Part shown: positions 1 through 8,640 of the stretch, piece after piece
Layout of the letters: the number at the start of each line of letters is the position of its first letter
How positions within the stretch are numbered: position 1 is the stretch's first letter
DNA from: Diaphorobacter aerolatus
GTDB lineage: Bacteria; Pseudomonadota; Gammaproteobacteria; Burkholderiales; Burkholderiaceae_C
NCBI RefSeq assembly: GCF_014489535.1
Contig: NZ_CP060783.1
Location: 2,046,001 to 2,110,000, forward strand
Direction: 5' to 3'
DNA length: 64,000 bases
Notes under the pieces: model-generated
The model's input: the letters and a program-made list of their open reading frames with translations, nothing else
What the model was told of the DNA's origin: nothing
Databases searched by the model: none
Program-made: the position numbers and the translations under genes

Positions 1-1272
1 ATCATCATCAAGGCGGCATTCGGCGGCGGCGGTCGCGGCATGAAGATTGCGTGGCGCATGGACGAGGTCGAAGAGCTGTTCGCGTCCGCCACGCGCGAGG
101 CCATCACCGCCTTCGGTCGCGGCGAATGCTTCGTCGAGCAGTTCCTCGACAAGCCGCGCCACATCGAGGCTCAGGTCATCGCCGACACGCACGGCAACGT
201 GGTGGTACTCGGCACGCGCGACTGCTCGCTGCAGCGCCGCAATCAAAAGCTGGTCGAGGAAGCGCCCGCGCCGTTCATCACCGATGAGCAGCGCGAGCGC
301 ATCCACCAGTCCGCGCGCGACATCTGCGCCAAGGCGGGCTACGTGAGCGCGGGCACGGTCGAGTACCTGCTGAGCCAGAGCGGCGCGATCTCGTTTCTCG
401 AAGTCAACACGCGGCTCCAGGTCGAGCATCCGGTGACGGAGCAGACCACCGGTGTCGATCTCGTGGTCGAGCAACTGCGCGTGGCCGATGGCCTGCCGCT
501 GTCGATCACCGCAACGCCAGAGTCCGAGGGCCATGCGATCGAATTCCGCATCAACGCCGAGGACGTGGGTCGCGGCTTCCTGCCCACACCCGGCCGGATC
601 ACGCGTTTCGACGCACCGGGCGGCCCGGGCGTTCGCGTCGATTCTGGCGTGCAGGCGGGATCGGTGGTCTCGGGCTCGTTCGATTCGATGATGGCCAAGC
701 TCATCGTCACCGGTGCCACGCGCGAACAGGCGCTGGTGCGCGCGCGCCGCGCGCTGAAGGAATTCCACATCGAGGGCGTGGCGTCGGTCCTGCCGTTTCA
801 CCGCGCGGTGCTCGAACAGGCAGATTTCGATGGCGCTCAGGGTTTCAAGGTTCACACGCGCTGGATCGAGACCGAGTTCAACGAACCGCTCGCCGCCGCC
901 GTGCGCGCCGAGCCGCTTGCCGACCTGTCGCTGACCCGCACGGCCATCGAGATCGATGGCAGGCGCGTGTCGCTCGGCCTGCCCGCTGCGCTGCTCGGCA
1001 CGCTGTCGGCAGCGCCCGGCGCGGCGAACGCGGCATCCACCCATGCGGCTGCGGCCACCGATCCCGACGTCGTCGAATCGCCCATCGCGGGCAACCTGCA
1101 TGCCTGGAAGGTGCAGGACGGGGACGCGGTCAAGGAGGGCGACGTGATTGCCGTGATGGAGGCGATGAAGATGGAAATGCAGGTCACCGCGCACAAGAGC
1201 GGAAAGATTGCATTGCTGGCCCAACCCGGCACCGCGCAGACGCTCGGCGCAGCGCTCGCACGCATCGCATGA
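1..1272 (+). CDS. Acetyl/propionyl-CoA carboxylase alpha subunit (biotin carboxylase + biotin carboxyl carrier), 5'-truncated by window edge
   Basis: This is the C-terminal ~423 residues of a biotin-dependent acyl-CoA carboxylase alpha chain. It would carboxylate its own biotin with ATP and bicarbonate for transfer to an acyl-CoA by a separate beta subunit. The reading frame is open from base 1, and the glycine-rich loop [11 protein letters not shown] of the ATP-grasp fold lies at the very edge. The active-site motif [14 protein letters not shown] follows near base 400, then the biotin-carboxylase C-terminal domain, and finally a biotinyl domain with the biotinylation motif EAMKMEM near base 1160. 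The fused carrier domain excludes a plain AccC. The acyl substrate (acetyl, propionyl, methylcrotonyl) cannot be assigned because the beta subunit is outside the window. A Bug solute-binding gene follows 91 bp downstream. Confidence 0.9.
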   Translation: MIIKAAFGGGGRGMKIAWRMDEVEELFASATREAITAFGRGECFVEQFLDKPRHIEAQVIADTHGNVVVLGTRDCSLQRRNQKLVEEAPAPFITDEQRERIHQSARDICAKAGYVSAGTVEYLLSQSGAISFLEVNTRLQVEHPVTEQTTGVDLVVEQLRVADGLPLSITATPESEGHAIEFRINAEDVGRGFLPTPGRITRFDAPGGPGVRVDSGVQAGSVVSGSFDSMMAKLIVTGATREQALVRARRALKEFHIEGVASVLPFHRAVLEQADFDGAQGFKVHTRWIETEFNEPLAAAVRAEPLADLSLTRTAIEIDGRRVSLGLPAALLGTLSAAPGAANAASTHAAAATDPDVVESPIAGNLHAWKVQDGDAVKEGDVIAVMEAMKMEMQVTAHKSGKIALLAQPGTAQTLGAALARIA

Positions 1273-1363
1273 CGGCGTGAAGGCGGCGGCAGGAGACGGC
1301 CCCGCGCCTCGCATCCTCGCCTCACATTCTCTTTTTTCAACCACCACTATTTCAACGAGACAT

Positions 1364-2356
1364 ATGAACAAGACACCGATGAAGAGACGCTCCCTGCTGG
1401 CGATGGCCGCCGCGACCGCCGCCGTGCTGATGGCTCCCACGGCACACGCGCAGGCGAACTACCCCGACAAGCCGATCCGCCTGATCATTCCGTTTGCGGC
1501 GGGCGGCTCGGTCGACATGGTCGGCCGCATCATCAGCGAGATACTGACCAAGCAACTCAACGCCACCGTCATCGTCGAGAACGTTCCCGGCGCAGCGGGC
1601 GTGGTGGGCGCGCAAAAGGTGGTCAGTTCCAAGCCCGACGGCTATACGCTGATGGCCGGGTCGAGCAACGAAATGGCTGGCACGAAGTTCGTGAACGCCG
1701 CGCAGAAATACGACCCCGCCGTCGATCTGACGCCGATCGGCCTTGCGGCCATCGCTCCGAACATCTGGGTGGCGGGCGCGAACATGAAGGTCAAGAACGT
1801 CGAGGAATTCGTCGCGCTCGCCAAGGCCAATCCCGGCAAGTACAGCTACGGCAGCCCCGGCATCGGCTCCACGCCGCACTTTTCGGGCGAGCTGATCAAG
1901 AAGATCGCGGGCGTGGAAGTCGCGCACATTCCCTACAAGGGCTCGGCCGCAATGGTCAGCGATCTCGCGGGCGGGACGCTGGACTTCGGCGTGATCTCGC
2001 AATCGCTGGCCGCACCATTCATCAAGGATGGTCGCATGACCGCGCTGGGCGTCACCACGGCCCACCGCATCGCATCGATGAAGGACGTGCCCGCGCTTGG
2101 CGAAAGCCCTTCGCTCAAGGGCTATGCGCTCAACGGCTGGTTCGCATTCGCCGGACCCAAGGGCCTGCCGCCGGAGATCGTGAGCAAGCTCCAAGGCGCG
2201 CTCAAGGCCGGTCTGGCCGACCCCGCGATCCGCGAACGCCTGGACGCCGCCGGTGCACCCGCTGCCAAGGGCGATGAAGATCTCGCCAGGATCATCCGCA
2301 CCGACATGGCCAAGTACGCCGACCTGGTGAAGTTCGCCAAGATCACGCCCGAATAA
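1364..2356 (+). CDS. Bug-family tripartite tricarboxylate transporter substrate-binding protein
   Basis: This is a periplasmic solute-binding protein of the Bug (TctC) family, 330 aa, which captures small carboxylates. The start chosen is the ATG giving MNKTPMKRRSLL, followed by an Arg-rich n-region, a hydrophobic core and a cleavage-like AHAQA. The mature part begins with the family signature YPDKPIRLIIPFAAGG, and the ligand-loop motif KPDGYTL follows near residue 88. No TctA/TctB membrane genes are adjacent, which is usual for the expanded Bug families of Burkholderiales. Its position behind a carboxylase suggests a linked acid substrate, but that is inference. A strong terminator follows the stop. 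Confidence 0.9.
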   Translation: MNKTPMKRRSLLAMAAATAAVLMAPTAHAQANYPDKPIRLIIPFAAGGSVDMVGRIISEILTKQLNATVIVENVPGAAGVVGAQKVVSSKPDGYTLMAGSSNEMAGTKFVNAAQKYDPAVDLTPIGLAAIAPNIWVAGANMKVKNVEEFVALAKANPGKYSYGSPGIGSTPHFSGELIKKIAGVEVAHIPYKGSAAMVSDLAGGTLDFGVISQSLAAPFIKDGRMTALGVTTAHRIASMKDVPALGESPSLKGYALNGWFAFAGPKGLPPEIVSKLQGALKAGLADPAIRERLDAAGAPAAKGDEDLARIIRTDMAKYADLVKFAKITPE

Positions 2357-2375
2357 GCGCCCCCGTTGGCTAAGG

Positions 2376-2409
2376 CCTGTTGCGGCACGCGCCGCAGCAG
2401 GTTTTTTTT
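2376..2409 (+). terminator. Rho-independent terminator after the Bug gene
   Basis: An 11-bp stem (CCTGTTGCGGC pairing with GCCGCAGCAGG, one G-T pair) with an ACGC loop is followed directly by eight T residues. It starts 19 bp after the Bug stop codon and separates that unit from the Hsp70 operon. Confidence 0.85.
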
Positions 2410-2647
2410 CATCTGCCGTTGCACGCCCGGCACTGGATGCAAACACAGCCGCCCCAAGCCCCACCGCAATGCCGGGGTTGCGCGCATTCGTTACCATTGC
2501 ATCCCTCACGGGCGCGCGCGGGACACAGCGAATTACCGGTTCCACGAAGCCGCGCCGCGAGAACTCCGATCCATTTCGGCCCTTGCCCGTACGCCCGATA
2601 CGTCGCAAGAGCCCTGCACCGGGAGAGGCCACCCGGAAAACCAAGCC

Positions 2648-3280
2648 ATGACCCAGAACACTCCACCCTCTTTCTTCAGCCGCATCGCGATTGCGATCGG
2701 CAGTTTTTTTGCCATCCTCGGCAATGCGCGTCTGGCGGACGACGTCTCGCGTCTGCGCGGCGGCGAGGCGCTCGCGGCCGATGTGCCAGCCCCCGAACCC
2801 CGCGAAGTGCGCATCGAGGTTCCCGTGGAGAAGATCGTCGAGACGCGTGTGGAAGTGCCCGTGGAAAAAATCATCGAGCGCAGCGTGCAGATCCGCGTGC
2901 CGACCGACACCGCCGCACTGCAAGTGCTTGGCCTGATGCAGCGCGAGGCGCGCTTCGTGGATTTCATCCAGGAGGACGTCGCGAGCTATACCGATGCCGA
3001 AATCGGCGCCGCCGCGCGCGTGGTGCACGAGGGCTGCCGCAAGGTGCTCAAGGAGCATTTCAGGCTCGTGCCGGTGCGCGATGAAGCCGAGGGCGCGCGC
3101 ATCACCGTGGCCCCCGGATTCGACACCACGGCCATTCGGCTGACCGGCAACGTGGTCGGCCAGGCACCGTTCACCGGCACGCTCACGCACCGTGGCTGGA
3201 AGGTCTCGCAGATGCAGTTGCCGCTGCTTACCGACGAGAAGGCCGCCGAGATCGTGGCCCAGGCAGAAGTGGAACTGTAG
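2648..3280 (+). CDS. DUF2760 domain-containing protein, first gene of the Hsp70 operon
   Basis: This is a 210-aa protein of the DUF2760 family; its function is unknown. The start is the ATG of MTQNTPPSFFSR; about 290 bp of non-coding sequence separate it from the upstream terminator. Residues ~10-25 (IAIAIGSFFAIL) form a short hydrophobic segment that could be a membrane anchor. Residues ~55-85 contain two tandem copies of a V-P-V-E-K-I-[VI]-E-x-[RS]-V motif, probably an extended charged stalk. The C-terminal half is the conserved globular domain. The stop codon lies 4 bp before the first Hsp70 start, so the two are almost certainly co-transcribed. I recall DUF2760 genes beside unusual Hsp70 genes in other betaproteobacteria, which makes an accessory role in that chaperone system likely. 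Confidence 0.8.
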   Translation: MTQNTPPSFFSRIAIAIGSFFAILGNARLADDVSRLRGGEALAADVPAPEPREVRIEVPVEKIVETRVEVPVEKIIERSVQIRVPTDTAALQVLGLMQREARFVDFIQEDVASYTDAEIGAAARVVHEGCRKVLKEHFRLVPVRDEAEGARITVAPGFDTTAIRLTGNVVGQAPFTGTLTHRGWKVSQMQLPLLTDEKAAEIVAQAEVEL

Positions 3281-3284
3281 ATTC

Positions 3285-5158
3285 ATGGATTCATCTTCCA
3301 ACTCCAACGCGCGCTTCTGCATCGGCATCGACCTCGGCACGACGCATTGCGCCCTGTCCTATGTGGACAGGCACGCCAGCGACGGCGAACGCATCGAGCA
3401 GCAGGTTCTGGACATTCCGCAACTCACGGCTCCAGCCAGCGTGGAAGGCCGATCGCTGCTGCCCTCGTTTCTCTACCTGCCGCACGAGAATGAACTGAGC
3501 GCCGCCGACATGGCACTGCCGGGTGCGGACGAGCAGCGCTTCATCGTCGGTGAATTCGCACGCACGCGCGGCGCAAACACGCCGATTCGCATGGTCAGCA
3601 GCGCCAAGAGCTGGCTGTGCCACCCGGGGGTGGATCGCCGCGCAGCGATTTTGCCGGCCGATGCGCCGCCGGAAGTCGAACGCGTATCGCCGCTCGAAGC
3701 CACCACACGCTATCTCCAGCATCTGCGCTGGGCATGGAACAACGCGCATCCCGACGCACCGTTCGACGAGCAGGACATTACCGTCACGATCCCCGCGTCG
3801 TTCGATCCGGCGGCGCGCGAGCTGACGGCCGAGGCCTGCCGCAAGGCCGGATTCAGAAATCTCACGCTGCTCGAAGAACCACAGGCCGCGCTCTATAGCT
3901 GGATCGAGCAAAGTGGCGGACAGTGGCGCAAGCAGGTCCGCAACGGCGACATCATTCTGGTGGTGGACGTGGGCGGCGGCACCACCGATCTGTCGCTGAT
4001 CGCGGTGCTGGAGAGCGCCGGCAATCTGGAACTGCAACGCGTGGCCGTGGGCGAACACATTTTGCTGGGCGGCGACAACATGGATCTGGCGCTGGCCTAC
4101 GGTCTGGCGCGCAAGCTCGCAGCCGAGGGCAAACAGCTCGACGCATGGCAGACGCGTGCGCTCGCGCATGGTTGCCGCGCGGCCAAGGAACAACTGCTCG
4201 CCGACGCCAGCCTGCAAAGCGTTCCCGTGGTGGTGCCGAGTCGCGGCAGCAAGCTGATCGGCGGCAGCATCCGCACCGAACTCACGCGCACCGAAGTGCT
4301 GCAGACGCTGGTGGAGGGCTTCTTCCCGCAGGTGGCCGCAGGCGACAGGCCGCAGACGCGCGCGCGTGCGGGCCTCACGCAGTTGGGACTGCCGTATGCG
4401 CAGGATGCAGCGGTCACGCGCCATCTCGCGGCCTTTCTTTCGCGCCAGGCCGGAGCGACGCAGCAGATCGAGGGCTTGCAGGGCACGCAACCCGCAGGTG
4501 CGGCGTTCCTGCATCCGAGCGCGATCCTGTTCAACGGCGGCGTGCTCAAATCCGCACAGATCGAACAGCGCATCGTCGATGTCATCAACGGCTGGCTGGC
4601 CGCCGACAACGCCCCTGCGCTGCGCGTGCTCGACGGCGCCAACCTCGATCTCGCGGTGGCGCGCGGCGCGGCGTATTACGGCCATGTGCGCACGGGGCGC
4701 GGCGTGCGCATTCGCGGCGGCACGGCGCAGTCCTACTACGTCGGAGTGGAGTCGAACATGCCGGCGATCCCGGGCATGGAGCCACCGATTTCGGCGCTGT
4801 GCCTGGCGCCGTTCGGCATGGAAGAAGGCAGTGAGGTGCGGCTCGATGCGCAGGAGTTCGGCCTGGTGGTGGGCGAGCCCGTGCGCCTGCGTTTCTTCGG
4901 ATCGTCGGTGCGCCGCAGCGACGCCGTGGGCGCGATGCTGGACTTCTGGGGACCCGACGAACTGGTCGAACTGCAGGAGATCGAAGCCACGCTGCCCGCC
5001 GAAGGTCGCAACCCGGGCGAGGTCGTTCCGGTCACCCTGCTCGCACGCGTGACCGACATCGGCACGCTGGAACTCAACGCCATGCCCGTGGGGGCAACGA
5101 GCGCTGGAAAGTGGAGTTCGACGTGCGCGCCGAAACCGCCGCCGAGGCCCAACCATGA
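3285..5158 (+). CDS. Hsp70 family protein A, without lid (one frameshift as sequenced at 5090-5094)
   Basis: This is a DnaK-like ATPase chaperone, about 624 aa when repaired. The nucleotide-binding domain shows phosphate-1 motif GIDLGTTHC near residue 10, phosphate-2 motif VVDVGGGTTDLS near residue 225 and LLEEPQAALYSW before it. The protein ends after the beta-sheet substrate-binding region, so the alpha-helical lid and EEVD-type tail of classical DnaK are missing. The frame breaks at a run of five G (5090-5094). Adding one G restores GGNERWKVEFDVRAE and a natural TGA at 5156-5158, which overlaps the ATG of the next gene (ATGA). Without this repair the frame runs through the next gene out of phase and into Hsp70 B. 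It cannot be housekeeping dnaK: sequence and architecture differ and no grpE or dnaJ is adjacent. Confidence 0.88.
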
Positions 5159-5790
5159 ACGCGCCACAAACCATGCAAAAAACCCTGCTCGACAGCCTCG
5201 TCTATCTGGACAAGGACTTCGCGGCGGATCGCTACGAGGTCTGGTCCGGCGAGAGCGCACACACCCGCATCACCCGGCTTCAGGGCCGCAAAGCCGGGGC
5301 CAGCGTGCTGCCGTTTTCCGCCGAGGTCAGCGCGCAGGAAACGCGCGCCTATCCGGTCTCGACGCTGCACATGCTCGCGGCGCTGTGGCCGGAGCTGGCC
5401 GAGCAGCCTGCGGTCAACGTGAGCGAATATGCCGAGCGCTCGGCGTCCGAATTCGGCTGGGTGCAGGGCACGCTCTCGACCTTTCAGGTACGCAGCAAGA
5501 CGCAGCGCGATGGGCAGGACGTCGTGACCGCGCAGTCGAGCCACTTTCAACTGCGCGGGCTCGAACATGGCCGCTACATCGATCTGATCACCACGCCCGA
5601 CTATTTCGCATCGGGCTTCAACGCGCTGCTGCCGCTACAGATGACGCTGCTGGCCAAGTTCGCCTTGCCGGTGTGCATGTACATGCGACTGCTGCCCGCT
5701 CGCGATCACGCGGAAAATTGGATTGCCGTGCCGCTCGTGATCGTCGAATCACGACCTGCGCTCCTGCGCGACATCGCGGCGCTGTTCTGA
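5155..5790 (+). CDS. Unknown protein between two Hsp70 genes
   Basis: This is a 211-aa soluble protein that I cannot assign to a named family. It has no signal peptide or membrane segment. It starts MNAPQTMQKTLLDSLVYLDKD and looks alpha/beta with a compact C-terminal end. Both ends are translationally coupled: its ATG overlaps the repaired stop of Hsp70 A (ATGA, 5155-5158) and its TGA overlaps the ATG of Hsp70 B (5788-5792). Such coupling implies production in fixed ratio with the two chaperones, so a cochaperone or substrate-adaptor role is a reasonable inference. Codon use matches its neighbours, and the gene is real rather than a shadow because the Hsp70 frame through it reads Arg/Ala-rich nonsense. 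Confidence 0.75.
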   Translation: MNAPQTMQKTLLDSLVYLDKDFAADRYEVWSGESAHTRITRLQGRKAGASVLPFSAEVSAQETRAYPVSTLHMLAALWPELAEQPAVNVSEYAERSASEFGWVQGTLSTFQVRSKTQRDGQDVVTAQSSHFQLRGLEHGRYIDLITTPDYFASGFNALLPLQMTLLAKFALPVCMYMRLLPARDHAENWIAVPLVIVESRPALLRDIAALF

Positions 5791-8618
5791 TGACCGCCCA
5801 GGCCGCAGCCCGCTTTGTCGTCGGCATCGATCTGGGGACCAGCAACACCGTCGCGGCCTTCGTTTCGCTTGAAAGCCCGTCGGCAGAAATCGCCTTGCTG
5901 CCGATTCCACAGCTCAGCGCCGCCGACGAGATCGGCGCGCAGCCGCTGCTGCCCTCGGTGCGCTATCACGGCGCGGTGGGCGAGATCGGCGAGGCCACCT
6001 GGCAAAGGCCCTGGCCTGCACTCGGATCGGACGCGGCCCAGCCGGCCATCATCGGTCGCTGGGCGCGCGATCTGGGCACGGCCGTGCCATCGCGTCTCGT
6101 GGCCAGCGCCAAGAGCTGGCTGTCGCACAACGGGGTTGATCGGCACGCAGCGATCCTGCCATGGGGCGCGCCCGACGAGGTGCACAAGATATCGCCGGTG
6201 GCCGCCTCGGCAAGCTATCTCGCGCATGTGAAGGCCGCGTGGGACGTCGCGCATGCGCCACAAGCGCCGCTTGAGCGGCAGATCGTCGTGCTGACCGTGC
6301 CGGCCTCGTTCGACGAGGGCGCGCGCGCGTTGACGCTGGAGGCGGCGCGGCTTGCCGGTCTGCCGCAGGTGCATCTGCTCGAAGAGCCCAAGGCCGCATT
6401 TCATGACTGGCTGGTATTGCAAGGCACGCGGCTCGCGCAGCAGCTCAGCGACAGCCGCCTCGTGCTGGTGGTGGACGTGGGCGGCGGAACGACCGATCTC
6501 ACGCTGATCCGCGTCGAGCAGGCGGTTGCACCCGACGTGTTGCCCACGCTCTCGCGCATTGCCGTGGGCGAGCATCTGATGCTTGGCGGCGACAACATGG
6601 ATCTCGCGCTCGCGCACCGCCTCGAGCCACAGTTTCTCAACGCGGGCGAGCAACGCCTGTCCGCCGCGCGCTTCGCTCAATTGGTGCAGCGCTGTCGCAT
6701 CGCCAAGATCGGGTTGCTGGCGCAGGACGCGCCGGATTCGCTATCGGTCACGCTGCTCGGCGGCGGCTCGCGCCTGATGGCACAGACCCGCTCGGTGGTG
6801 CTCACGCGCTCGGACGTCCAGTCGTGGATCGTCGAAGGCTTTCTGCCGCTCGCGACGCTCGGCGACACGCCCACAAAACGCCAGGGAGCGCTGCGCGGCT
6901 TTGGCCTGCCCTATCCAGCGGACGCCGCGATCTCACGGCATCTCGCGCAGTTTCTGTCGCAACACGCCGCCGGGGAATTGCCCGACACGGTGTTGCTCAA
7001 CGGCGGCGTCTTCCACGCCCATGCTCTGGCCGAGCGGCTTACGCAGCAGCTCGGCCAATGGCGCGAGCAGCCGGTTCGCGTGCTGCACAACCCGCATCCG
7101 GACTGGTCCGTGGCACGCGGTGCGGCGGCCTATGGCCTGACACTTGCCGAAGCAGAACAGGCGGTGCGTGCTCTCCGCCAGCCGCCCCACATCGCTGGTG
7201 CGCTGCCCCGCATCGGTGGCGGCGCGGCGCGCAGCTACTGGCTCGCGCTGCGCGGCAAACCGGGCGCGAAGCCACAACTGATGTGCCTGCTGCCACGCGG
7301 CACGCAGGAGGGCACGCGCATCACGCTCACGGGCAGACGCTTCGCGCTGCGGCTGGGCCAGGCCGTGCGCTTCGAGCTGCTCGCGAACAGCCATGGCGAC
7401 CAGCCATTTCAGGCCGGCCAACTCATCGCACAGCAAGGTGAAGGCTGGGTGCAACTGCCACCGCTCGCGACGGTGCTGCAATCGTCCGATGCCTCGTCCA
7501 CGCGCAGCTCCATCGAGGTGCAACTCCAGGCCGTGATGACCGAGGTCGGCACGCTCGAAGTGCGCTGCCTCGCCGTGGACGATCCCGATCAGCAGCAGTG
7601 GCTGCTGCCGTTTGATCTGCGTGCCGGGACACAGGGCGATGCCGATGCTGGCGACGGGGATCGCGAGCACGCCCGCGAGACGGCGGCCATCGGACAGATC
7701 GAGCGCATCTTCGGCAATCAGGCGCAGGAGGTCACGGCCAGGGAGGTGCGGCAATTGCGCCAGTCACTGGAAAGGATTCTGGGTCCGCGCGAGGGCTGGG
7801 AAATCCGCCTGCTGCGCACGCTGTTTGACGCGCTGCTTGAGCGCAGCAAGCGCAGGCGCCGCACGGCCGAGCATGAACGCGTGTGGCTCAATCTCGCGGG
7901 CTGGTGCCTGCGCCCGGGCGTTGGCGCCGATCTCGATGAGTGGCGCATTGCGCAGATTTGGCAATTGCACGATCACGGTCTGGCGCACGCGCGCGAGCCA
8001 GCCAACTGGACCGAATGGTGGGTTTTCTGGCGCCGCGTCGCGGCGGGTCTGAACGAGGCGCAGCAGATGCAGGTGCTCGAAGAGGTCGCAGGCCAGATGC
8101 AAAAGGCCGTGCAACAGACCACGCAGCGCGGCGGCGGTAAGTCCACGCATGGCAGTTATGAAGACATGCTGCGTCTCTTTGCGGCGATGGAAGCCGTGCC
8201 CTGGCAGCACCGTCAGGAGATGGGGCAGTGGATGCTTGAGCGGCTCAAGCGCCCCGAGGAAACGCCACAGACCTGGTGGGCCATCGGCCGCATCGCCGCA
8301 CGCCAGCCGCTGGCGGCCAATGCCCACCTCACCATGCCGCCCGGTCCCGCCACGGAATTTCTCAACGCCACGCTTGCGCAGGATTGGCGCAAGAACGAAA
8401 CCGCGATGTTCGCGGCCGTGCAGATCACCCGCATGACCGGCGACCGCGCGCGCGACATCAACGACGCGCAGCGCGCCGAGGTACTCGCAAAGCTCAAAAC
8501 CTCAGGCGCGCCCGCTCGCTGGATCGCGTTAGTGCAGAGCGTGCAGGAAATGGACGCCGACGACCGCAAGCGCAGCTTTGGCGACAGCCTGCCGCCGGGG
8601 CTGCGCCTGCTCGGCTGA
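5790..8618 (+). CDS. Hsp70 family protein B with long helical C-terminal extension (DUF3731-like)
   Basis: This is a second DnaK-like protein, 942 aa, much longer than DnaK (~640). The start is the ATG overlapping the upstream TGA. The ATPase domain shows GIDLGTSNTVAAF near residue 12, VVDVGGGTTDLTL near residue 228 and NGGVFHAHALAERL near residue 400. A beta-type substrate domain ends near residue 610 with VGTLEVRCLAVDD. About 320 residues of Trp/Arg-rich helical sequence follow, rich in segments such as WTEWWVFWRRVAAGL. From memory this matches the DUF3731 region found attached to some Hsp70s. No lid or EEVD tail is visible. With Hsp70 A it forms a chaperone pair in which only B carries the large extension. 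Confidence 0.88.
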   Translation: MTAQAAARFVVGIDLGTSNTVAAFVSLESPSAEIALLPIPQLSAADEIGAQPLLPSVRYHGAVGEIGEATWQRPWPALGSDAAQPAIIGRWARDLGTAVPSRLVASAKSWLSHNGVDRHAAILPWGAPDEVHKISPVAASASYLAHVKAAWDVAHAPQAPLERQIVVLTVPASFDEGARALTLEAARLAGLPQVHLLEEPKAAFHDWLVLQGTRLAQQLSDSRLVLVVDVGGGTTDLTLIRVEQAVAPDVLPTLSRIAVGEHLMLGGDNMDLALAHRLEPQFLNAGEQRLSAARFAQLVQRCRIAKIGLLAQDAPDSLSVTLLGGGSRLMAQTRSVVLTRSDVQSWIVEGFLPLATLGDTPTKRQGALRGFGLPYPADAAISRHLAQFLSQHAAGELPDTVLLNGGVFHAHALAERLTQQLGQWREQPVRVLHNPHPDWSVARGAAAYGLTLAEAEQAVRALRQPPHIAGALPRIGGGAARSYWLALRGKPGAKPQLMCLLPRGTQEGTRITLTGRRFALRLGQAVRFELLANSHGDQPFQAGQLIAQQGEGWVQLPPLATVLQSSDASSTRSSIEVQLQAVMTEVGTLEVRCLAVDDPDQQQWLLPFDLRAGTQGDADAGDGDREHARETAAIGQIERIFGNQAQEVTAREVRQLRQSLERILGPREGWEIRLLRTLFDALLERSKRRRRTAEHERVWLNLAGWCLRPGVGADLDEWRIAQIWQLHDHGLAHAREPANWTEWWVFWRRVAAGLNEAQQMQVLEEVAGQMQKAVQQTTQRGGGKSTHGSYEDMLRLFAAMEAVPWQHRQEMGQWMLERLKRPEETPQTWWAIGRIAARQPLAANAHLTMPPGPATEFLNATLAQDWRKNETAMFAAVQITRMTGDRARDINDAQRAEVLAKLKTSGAPARWIALVQSVQEMDADDRKRSFGDSLPPGLRLLG

Positions 8619-8640
8619 ATCAGCGGCAGTCAGCCAAGCC

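Noticed and set aside
1352..3340. Antisense 662-codon frame across the Bug and DUF2760 genes
   Set aside because: It spans two sense genes and a terminator and shows no domain; it is a codon-bias artefact.
3192..8618. Single giant tandem-Hsp70 protein read as one frame
   Set aside because: Residues between the two Hsp70 parts are Arg/Ala-rich nonsense, while another frame encodes a sensible 211-aa protein with coupled start and stop. One added G at 5090-5094 restores three normal genes.
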